Positions 55,237-64,000 of a stretch of 64,000 bases of DNA are shown one piece after another. The notes under the pieces are model-generated. The model saw only the letters and a list, made by a program, of their open reading frames with translations, was not told the DNA's origin and searched no databases. The position numbers were made by a program, and so were the translations under genes. Position 1 is the stretch's first letter. Every line of letters begins with the position of its first letter. Source of the DNA: Trichuris trichiura (Eukaryota; Nematoda; Enoplea; Trichinellida; Trichuridae); assembly GCA_037903355.1 (NCBI GenBank), contig JBAJFE010000042.1, positions 1,934,001 to 1,998,000 on the forward strand. The letters run 5' to 3'.

Positions 55237-58200
55237 ATGGCAACGTTAATCGACGGAAAAGAATTGGCACAGCGATTAAAGAATAAGCTGAGGGCCCGTA
55301 TTGAAATTGTTCAAAGGAGTCACCCAAATTTTCGACCAGGACTGGCAATTGTCCAGGTTGGCAACCGTCCAGACTCGATCGTTTACATCAGACACAAAGT
55401 CAAAGCCGCGGAAGAGATTGGCGTCCATGTTAGTGTGGTCAAGCTGCCGAAGTCAGTAGACAGAGATACAATGATAGACGAGATCAAATCTCTAAACTGC
55501 GACACATCTATCCATGGGATAGTTGTGCAGCTTCCTCTAGAGACATGCCAACCAATTGACGCTGAAACCGTCTTAAACACGATTAAACCAGCAAAGTACG
55601 TGGATGGGTTAACAATTTTAAACGCTGGTCGTCTTGCCAGAGGTGATCTAGTCGATGCCTTGATACCTTGTACGCCTAATGGCTGCTTGGAGTTATTGAA
55701 AAGCATAGGTAATTAAGTAGTTTATGAATCATTTCTCCACGCGTTCAGAGCTTATCTCTGTTAGGTGTCGATTTGGCTGGCAAGCACTGCGTTGTAATTG
55801 GCAGAAGTAGAATCGTTGGTAGACCAGCTTCTGATTTTTTTCTTTGGCACAATGCGACCGTTACTAGCTGCCATTCTCATACAAAAAACTTAGATAAAAT
55901 TTGCCGCATGGCAGATATACTGCTAGTAGCAGTTGGACAAGCCAATATGGTCAAAGGTAATCGACAAATCGTGCATCGTCTCTGCAATTTCTATTTTGCA
56001 TTCCATTTCAGGAAGTTGGTTAAAGCCGGGCGTAGTAGTTATTGACTGCGGTATGAATGCTGCTGACGATGGCAGTCGAAAATTGTGTGGCGATGTGGAC
56101 TTTGATGAAGCTCGCCGTGTCGCGAGTTTCATTACTCCAGTACCTGGAGGGGTTGGTCCAATGACGGTTGGTATGTTGCTGAAAAATACAGTTAACGCAG
56201 CAGAAAGTGCGGTGAACTTACCCAAGTCTTGGCCATTGGTTATCCGAGAGGTACGACACCAGAGCCCTGTTCCTAGCGACATTGCAATATCCAAGGCACA
56301 AGTTCCTAGCTGTATTACCGAAATCGCGCTTGCAATTGGTTTAACGCCCGCCGAGACTGAACCATATGGCAAGTACAAGGCGAAGGTACTATTGGCGCAT
56401 CACTCTTGGCGTGAAAACCTGTCGATCTGCTTTAGATCTCTCTTGACGTTCTAAACCGCCTGAACCATGTTAAAAATGGAAAGTACGTTTTAGTTACCAG
56501 CATGACCCCAACAGCAGAAGGTATAGGAAAAAGTACTGTTACAATAGGGCTCGTTCAAGCTTTGAACGTGGCTGTTGGCGCTAACGCCATTGGTTGTGTT
56601 CGGCAACCTTCATTAGGTCTAACGTTCGGAATGAAGGGAGGTGCAACAGGAGGTGGATATTCTCGGGTAGGATTTCTTGAAGTTCTTCTGTAAAGCTCAT
56701 ATGAAAAAGCGTGTTTTCCTTGGCAGCATCTGTTTCAGTTAAATTCCTCTAAGTACTGCTGAAATTAAAACGTGTACTAGGACAAGTTTCGGAGGTGAAC
56801 AATTAATGAATGTGTAACATATGAAGAAAATCGTATGCATTACGTCGGGTCTCATATATTGAGTATTGAAAAATTTTGAATTTCCTTGGACAGCTATACG
56901 TTAGCTGTAAGCAATCTTTATTTTTTAAAGTGCTCGTCATTAGGGACAAGGCGTTACCAGCGGTAACACACCGCAAGTGAGCATTAGCAACTTCAGATGA
57001 CTTAACAAGTTTTCTAACGGTATTGTCATGGAAAGTGAAGAGAGAAGATTAAAATTTTTTTTATCGAAAGCATCTTGTTTTCACGGGAAACGCGGCTTCA
57101 ATTTTCTATTTTTAAGGGCACAATTGAAATATGCGTTAATGTTAATATTTTTGATTAGATCATCCCAATGGAAGAATGGAAGAGCCTGCATCTCACAGGA
57201 GATATTCATGCAGTAGTTGCTGCTGCCAATCTTATAGGAGCAGCTATTGATGCTCCTGTTTTTCATGAAGCTACGCAAAGTGATGAAGCTTTGTACGGGT
57301 GCTTTGTACCGATAAAAAGTGGAGTAAGAACATTTTCAAGCATTCAAATTTCCTGTTTGCAAAAACTTGGCATTAACAAAGAGCGACCAGAAGAGTTGAC
57401 AAAAGAAGAATTTAGTCGCTTTGTTCAGTTAGACATTGATCAACCCTCCATTTGCTGGAATAGGGTTCTCGACACAAACGATCGTTTCCTACGAACAGTG
57501 ACTATATAGGAGAATCGCCGACAGAGATGGGAATGTCTCGGCAGTGTCATTTCTGCATTGCGGCTTCCAGCGAATTAATAGTGATTTTATCGATGGCCAC
57601 TAGTTTGGCTGATTTGCGGAGTCGTCTTGGAGCAATTGTTGTTGCTTTTGACAAGAAAGGGGCTCCTGTTACTACAGACGATCTTGGTGTAGCCGTACTT
57701 CTGAAGGACGCTATAAGGCCTACGCTAATGCAGACGTTGGAAGGTTGTCCCGTTCTTGTGCACACCGGTCCTTTTGCAAACATAGCTCATGGGAGCAGTT
57801 CCATTCTGGCTGACTTGATAGCGTTAAAACTCGTTGGACCAGATGGTTTCGTGGTTACGGTGGCTGGTTTTGGGGCCGACATTGGATTTGAGAAATTTGC
57901 TGACATAAAGGTGGGGTGGTGTTTCGACAACACGTTAATATTAAGCTTTTTCTTGCAGTGTCGGGCTTCCGGATTAGCACCGGATGCAGTGGTGCTTGTG
58001 GTCACGATTGCAGCTTTGAAAAGGCAGGGCTGACCAGGTGAACGAGCTGACGGTATCCCAATTCAGCCAGGGAGTAAAGAGAATTTGAGCTTGATTCAGC
58101 GTGGATGCAGCAATATGATTCACCATATCAAAAGTATACGCAAATTCGGAATGGCAGCTGTAGTGGCAATCAATCGGTTCAGTACTGACTTGGATTCTGA

Positions 58201-58744
58201 ATTAGAGGTGGTCAGGTCCAAAGCCATAGCGGGAGGAGCTTTTTCCGCCGTAATTTGCAACAATTGGGCTTCCGGAGCGAAAGGAGCTTCTGAGTTGGCC
58301 AATACAGTCAAAAACGCCTGCACCGAATCGTCTTCTGGTTTTTGCCTTCTCTATTCTGGCAGTGAGTCGCTAAGGACAAAGATTGAAGGAATCACTACGG
58401 TAAGTTTATCTTAGCCCATAAGACATAATATAAGTCGATTTTTGCTGGAAATATACGGGGCTGAGACAGTGCAGTATTCGCTGAACGTAATGAAAGCTAT
58501 GACTTGTTTTAAAAAGCTTCGCATAGACAAGCTGCCTGTGTGTATGGCGAAGACTCCTTTATCAATCAGTATGGATCCGAAACTTCTTGGTGTTCCCACC
58601 GGTTATACGTTGTCTATACGTGAAATCAAAGCTTACGGCGGTGCAGGCTTTTTGCGTGCACTAACTGGGGATATTCAAACAATGCCGGGGCTACCAGTTC
58701 GTCCAGCGTTTTTTGACATGCACATTGGCAGCGTTACTGGATAG
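55237..58744 (+). pseudogene. mthfd1: C1-tetrahydrofolate synthase (MTHFD1-like), probably a pseudogene
   Basis: The trifunctional enzyme interconverts methylene-, methenyl- and formyl-tetrahydrofolate and ligates formate (ATP-dependent). Exons read: 55237-55708, 55765-55956, 56012-56385, 56436-56666, 57159-57910, 57959-58399 and about 58448-58744. The N-terminal FolD domain has YIRHKVKAAEEIG (catalytic Tyr and Lys), [20 protein letters not shown] and [16 protein letters not shown]. The ligase domain follows, with [89 protein letters not shown] and TMPGLPVRPAFFDM. Four defects: two extra bases at 57507-57508 shift the frame; TGA at 58031-58033 replaces a Gly codon; no usable AG precedes the last exon; TAG at 58742 replaces an acidic codon four residues before the usual end. 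About four residues are also missing after DLGV. Introns are kept, so it is not a processed copy. Confidence 0.88.
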
Positions 58745-61691
58745 GTTTATGGACTCAGGTAGGCCATACGTGAGAAGCCACAACAAATTTTTAATTTATT
58801 TTGCGTTTGTATACTTATGCGGTTTGTGGAACTTCACTGCTTAGGAATACGCATCATGGAAATAGGCAGTAATGAATTGTTCATTGGTTTCAATGATCTG
58901 CTCATTTCCCTTCGTTGATTGTTTGCGGTTTTCGTGAAGCCCTCATTGCGTCTCTTAACATCTGTGTAATAAAGTATGGTAAGCTTCTAAAATTATTGCA
59001 TGACGATGTTGGTGGAAGAGCATGTTCTCCTTGATTATCCGCTGGGGACGAGTTGCGGCCAAACCGTATGGGTCCGAAAGAAACTTTTTGTCGTTCTAAG
59101 GAAGGCGATATATAACTGTGCAATAGTACTCTTCACTATTTGTGAGGTACTGCTATGTCGTTCCTAAGAGCTGCATTTTCAAAGCTGTGATAGTGCTAAT
59201 CAAATAAGTTTAATATTGGATTGTTTTTAAGTGGGTCCCCAAATATAAGTAGCATTGTTAGGTTTGCTTCAACAGAAAGCTGACTACGTAAAGCTTTATT
59301 TTTTCAATCGTGTGCGCCTGTGGTTCAGCATAGTGTTTTGACAGAGTTTTCTAATAGGTTCTTCATTTTTCTTTTTCTTCTCTTCTCTCCTAGAGTTTTC
59401 TAATGCTTATTTTGAAGGAAAGTTTCAACAAAGGAATAAACTGATTTCGTTTTGAGATCCTTGAACCATTGAAGGAGAGTCTTGAGTTGCTCTTGTGAGA
59501 TGCTTGCAAGACTTCGAAACACTGGGTGTTTACTAATGGTTGTGCATAGTGCGTTAGCTGCTGGCAACGAGCAGTAGGGGTTCAGAAAAATTATGGAATA
59601 TTTTTTATTTCTGTAGCTTTCCGAATGTCACTCGCCCCGTCTTCCGCGGCTGACAATGCTCTTCCGCTGTAGATGGGAGCCAGAGCTTACTGAGAGCTGG
59701 TGAAGTTCAAAGCGCTTATTAGTCTTTCCGAATGGATGTGATTATCTTTACATACGGTTCTCCTTTGGAAAATGTAGGGGTTCAGTGCACATGTTAACGG
59801 CGTTGTAGCAGTTCTGTCTATAATTTCTAGCTCAGTGAATGTTAACTATTAATGCACAAATTACCATTTAGCGTTATCTGCCTTTCTCCTGGTTAATGTT
59901 GCCGCCTCAGAGCTGGAACAGCGTTTGTTTGCATTTCAAATAATTGAGGTTGGCGCCAAATACGCAGTCTGTAAGCGATTTTATGCAAAAGTGTTTAGAC
60001 ATTCCAAGGTCCTAACATATGCGTATGTTTTACTAAAAGAAATGGCAAAATGTTAAATGCTACTTAGCTTCCCCTTTTATATGATGGTTTAGTGAAAAGT
60101 CCGGTCTTAGTTGCTTTGATATCTGAGCGTTGCCTCATTGGTTTGTGCATTTCATAAGGCGGAAAAGTGTGAACAAATTTTGGTATATTCGCTAGAAAAG
60201 CCAAGCTATCAAAGAGATTGTTGTAAGCGTAGCACGTACTTATTGTGCCCCCTAAATTTTCGTAAAGCTTTTACTGCAGAGCTTCTTAGCCTACTTTGTT
60301 TTGTCATTAACACAAAATGCGAAAAGCCATGAAACCAGCAAGGAATTCTGGACAAAACTGCAGCTGAATGCCTGCGGACGCGAATTTAAGCGGAAAAATG
60401 CATTCTTTAATGAAAAAGTTTCATTCGGTCTATTAGGAAAGCGAGAAATGAAAAAATAATGAAGCTAAAATGAAACAGAACGAAGTGAGATTAAAAGCAA
60501 CATAAAATAAACCCAAATTTTAAAAGCTGATTTAACTTTAGCCAAAATAACTACCGTATATTACTGTTTATAAGGACTCCCCTACCTAAGTAAAGGATGG
60601 TAATGATTACCCCGGCAGTCAGCGTCGCCGTAACTGAGTCAGAATTACAAGCCTTTACTTAGGTAGGGGGAGTTCTTATAAACCGTAATATACGGTAATT
60701 TATAAATACAAAGGGCTGAAGAAAGAACTTTAAATTAACATAAAAATAATTGAACTATAATTTCGATTTCTTGTTTCTTTGTCCTTCTGTCGTCCATAGT
60801 CCTCTTTACAGAGTTCAGTTTTGAGTGCCTGGTTACTCAACGAGATCTACAGCGTCTCTTCATCTCGTGTTCCGTCCATCGCCTCCATATGCCGCCGTCA
60901 CGTTCTTTGTTGTTCCTGCTCCCACAGTCATTACTAGCGCAATACCGCATTCAGAGGTTTCCTTCTTTTTTACTGGTAAAGAAAGTATTCCATACTTGAA
61001 ACTATTTCGCATTGCCAGTATTTCTGTTTCTCAGTCTACTGTGGGATACCGTAACAGACTTGCAGGACGATTCAGACGAAACTTTTGGAACTTTAATTAA
61101 GTCTAGCATAACTCCCGGTGCTTTTCCATGACTGCTCTTTTTTTCAGCTGTTCTGATTGTTATATTCACTTTGAAAGGTTTAAGAATTACGTAAAATGAC
61201 AGCAGGATACATCAGGCCTTCACTGAAATATTTCCTTAAGGCTGCTATTGAATTGGAATAGTACCAATAAATCCACGAATTCAACTGTTCAGATGCTTCC
61301 AATCGCGGCAATATTTTTTAGAATCTAGCTTTAGCAACAAGTTTCCCAGCAACTACGGCAATGCGGTTGTTCTTGAGAATCATAAAGTTTTAATTTTTGA
61401 AATTTCATTTCCTGAGTAAGCAAGCAGAAGGAAACAACACATTTAAAAACTTCACGGAACAAGCAATTTGCCTAGCGGCCACTTGCTGTTCCTGCTGTAA
61501 CAAGTCGTAAGCATTATGCATGTCATGGAATCTTTTTAAAAGTAAGATTGCTCAGCGTAAGGGTGTTAGCACGCTGAAAAGGTGATACTTGAATAGCGCG
61601 CCTCGCCGGTATAAAAATGGACATGAAAGAATCCCTTGTTGAGCTTCTGCGTTTCGAACAACAGAAAACTGCAACAGTATGCAAGTGGAAG
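58745..61691. other. Intergenic region
   Basis: Apart from the hairpin MITE at 60552-60697 I recognise nothing. The frame 60825-61100 (plus, 91 codons) starts without a clear context and matches no known family. Confidence 0.4.
60552..60697. mobile_element. Small hairpin MITE
   Basis: 146 bp with ~45-base inverted arms. The left arm starts TACCGTATATTACTGTTTAT, and the right arm ends as its near-complement, CCGTAATATACGGTA. The arms also share CCTACCTAAGTAAAGG. A 55-bp centre carries no frame. The duplication, and so the superfamily, could not be decided. Confidence 0.8.
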
Positions 61692-62569
61692 CTACGTACC
61701 CCTGGTACTTTTCATGCCAGAATGGCAGAAGTTTGGATCTGCGGACGAGGGTTTTACCACATTCGAAGTGATTGTTTGTATCACTTTCTTGTGAACTAAA
61801 GGCTTGCGAGGTTTGTAAGTAACTTCGCATGCCGTCTGTTGATTGAAAACATGTACTTGTTTCCAACATGGAATGCTGATGTGCAGCTTTTGAATTAAGA
61901 TATAAGCTGGTAAAGCAGAGCTAAATACGAGGCACAAACAAAGTATAGCGGCATCGAAAGTGGAATAGGTTTCAGGTAAAATTAGTGCACCCAAAAGGAA
62001 AGGAATAGCATGACACATAAGCGTGAAGACGACTATAACGCTCACACGTTTCATCACGGCTATGCTCCGGCGCCGCTGCACCATACGTACAACTGTAAGA
62101 TTTGATCGGCGACATGTTACTGTAGCCGCTGTAATGACATAAATAGCAGCGCTGAACAGACTGAATAGTGTTGTCAGTAAGTAGTGGAGCCGAACATGTT
62201 GAGAATCCATAATGTCTGCTTGACGGCACAAGCTGCTGATAGCCACACTTCGACGTTCATGAACCAATGCAAATGTCATGATAGCGTTGGCGAATGCCAA
62301 AACTGTTATTGCGAGTAATAACTGATTTAACGTTTTGTCCGTAATCTTCCATGCCGGCTTCAAGAATGTGAGAGATAGAAAAAAATCTATTGAAATGAGC
62401 ATTGCAGTAAAGACAATAATGGGTTCTCCAACTGAATAAAAGAACACACTGGGAACTTTAGTATAGCATTCCATTGTCGTCATTTCATGTTCCATCCCAT
62501 CATTAGCCAATCTGTGTATAAGAAGGATTGTTTCTCCTAACGTCTCCAAAAATTCTCCCATGGAATATG
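61692..62569 (-). CDS. Serpentine (7TM) receptor, Srsx-like, 3' exon
   Basis: Probable G-protein-coupled chemoreceptor or peptide receptor of the plasma membrane. The exon encodes 289 residues from the first in-frame ATG (62561), but an acceptor (aaattacag) at 62570 shows the true protein starts in an upstream exon. Five hydrophobic segments are seen at about residues 36-63, 80-100, 124-149, 170-193 and 203-225, taken as TM3-TM7. Before them LGETILLIHRLA looks like the end of TM2. Cys32 before TM3 and Cys112 in the second extracellular loop could form the usual disulfide. SIDFFLSL sits where Srsx-type receptors have the end of TM3. The tail is Lys/Ser/Thr-rich. TM1 was not found upstream (62570-64000) with confidence. 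The ligand is unknown. Confidence 0.7.
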
Positions 62570-64000
62570 CTGTAATTTAAAACAAAAAATAGCACATAGA
62601 ACTCGCTATAGTTGTATGCGTTTAAACTGAAGTGAGCTCGTACAGCCAAATAATTACGTCCATTCGTAGCAATGATATAACTGCCTTTCTAGTTGATCAA
62701 CAGGTTTTCGGAAGTCCAGATTAATCACTGTAACTGATAATTCTGATGATCAGACAGCTAACGCATTCCAACAGGAAAACAACAAGGGAGTTTTGTAAAC
62801 GTGTTTCTTTTCTTTGGATCTGCACTGCTCTTGCACAAATTTTACCTACGGTAATTTTAGTCTTCTAAGTCTGAAATGTGAGCATACCTGAAGGAATTAC
62901 TCAATATGTTATCGAATACACTAGACCACTTGACAACGTGTGCGGTCAAAGCGCAAAAGTGAATAGGCCGTTTAGTGACTTCAAATGTCCTAGCAGTTAG
63001 GGATACCCACCAGAATGATATGGAAAGCGGAACAAATCGCAAACTAGAAAAATATGGGGATTAAGAACTAGCAGAGAATTATTATAAGTCAAAAAACTAG
63101 GAAATCAGGGCTTCAAAGAGAATGCAGCTAAGTAACTTCAAATATTGGAAACCATCAATTGACGGAGGCCGGTCCTTCTAGTGTTAAGGAATCGAATAGT
63201 TCGTCCTGTCACTTTTCACTACATTACGCATGTAAGTAGTTTTCAGAAATGTGCATATTCAGTCCTATATCTAACTGACCAAAGTATGTTGCAAACTGTT
63301 GTCGCTTCTGCACATTGGGTAATAACTTTGACAGCATGCTTGCTGCACTGAAGAAACAACTGAAAGTAAGCGGGTCTCTATTGTTGAACAAGAAGACATT
63401 TTGCAATGAGCTGCTGGGGAACACGAAAGCGAAGAGTTCATAATTATTACACCGCCTATCTGACGACAGAGCACAGGCTCAGCACTAGCTCTTATGATGG
63501 CTTAACAGAGGTTGTTTTACAGTTTGTGGTTTTTTTTATTATTTATTATATCATGTTCCTCTGGTTCACGGGTTTGGCCTGTTGGATGTATCTGTAAGTC
63601 AACTTCAAAATGCCCTACCAACGAATGGATGAGCAAACTGTTAGAGAAATTACAGAACAAATCGAATACCGTACATTTCAGAACTGCTCGTGTTCCGTCG
63701 TCAGCAGTGTTGGGGATTATTATATCATTTGTTATTTCGCCCAGCCAGGAAGCTTTTTGTTAAGCACATTGCTTGTCTGTTTGAAATAATACCCTAGATC
63801 TGTGTCTGCAATTAAAAACTTAATATCCAACAAACGGATGGATGGAAATCCATCAATAAAAGTGAGTGCGTCAGTCAACCATTTTAATGATCACCTCTCT
63901 TTGTTTCTTTCTGCTCGCCATAGATTGAAAGATGCAGAGCGTCATATATCCTTTAACTGAAGACAGTGATCATAACTGGGGTTAACGCTTTCACATTGAT
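62570..64000. other. Region upstream of the receptor exon
   Basis: It should contain the missing first exon(s) of the receptor, on the minus strand. A minus-strand frame near 62857-63042 ends at a GT donor-like site, but its residues do not convincingly form TM1. Plus-strand frames at 63406-63763 include a hydrophobic run and match nothing I know. Confidence 0.35.

Noticed and set aside
58031..58033. TGA in the folate gene read as selenocysteine
   Set aside because: The position is a Gly in the family, no selenoprotein is known among these ligases, no SECIS-like hairpin was noticed, and other lesions are present.
1..64000. CRISPR arrays, bacterial operons or ribosome-binding sites
   Set aside because: Spliced genes, LTR and non-LTR retrotransposons and nematode-type genes show a eukaryotic nuclear sequence; no regularly spaced short repeats were seen.

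Overview
The window looks like nuclear DNA of a small-genome nematode, most likely a clade I (Trichuris/Trichinella-like) species. The clues are introns mostly of 45-60 bp, T-rich splice acceptors, very short 5' leaders behind acceptor-like sites (suggesting trans-splicing), and nematode-type gene content including a serpentine receptor. The species is inferred, not shown.

Layout. 1-4072: a five-exon SKP1 gene (1579-2284) in otherwise unrecognised DNA. 4073-35576: one tandem retrotransposon array. It has three ~10.2 kb Ty1/Copia-type units sharing four short LTRs, and a single 5-bp target duplication (TAATC) bounds the whole block. Every unit is decayed and carries the same nested passengers: a solo LTR in the integrase, a Ty3/Gypsy pol-3'LTR fragment in the reverse transcriptase, and an R2-type non-LTR element still joined to ~293 bp of downstream 28S rRNA sequence in the RNase H. 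Unit 3 alone also carries a 726-bp hAT-like element. Units 2 and 3 share a 1,338-bp block that reads as identical. 35577-38141: a 94-bp spacerless palindrome and an ALYREF-type mRNA export factor gene on the minus strand. 39360-45060: two decayed Merlin-type transposases and a foldback element. 46457-47277: ribosomal protein L18 in six exons. 47547-50056: a pogo-like MITE and a Tigger-like element containing a second foldback copy. 50060-55236: mostly unrecognised. 55237-58744: a multi-exon C1-tetrahydrofolate synthase gene with a frameshift, two in-frame stops and a missing splice acceptor, so probably a pseudogene. 58745-64000: a small hairpin MITE and part of a serpentine receptor gene on the minus strand.

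How it fits together. The single-copy genes (SKP1 in SCF ubiquitin ligases, ALYREF in mRNA export, RPL18 in the ribosome, MTHFD1 in folate metabolism) are independent housekeeping genes with no operon-like arrangement. The most striking content is the retrotransposon array. A 28S-specific R2 element and its rDNA flank lie inside a Copia element outside any rDNA context, and the composite was then multiplied in tandem. No element in the array has an intact reading frame.
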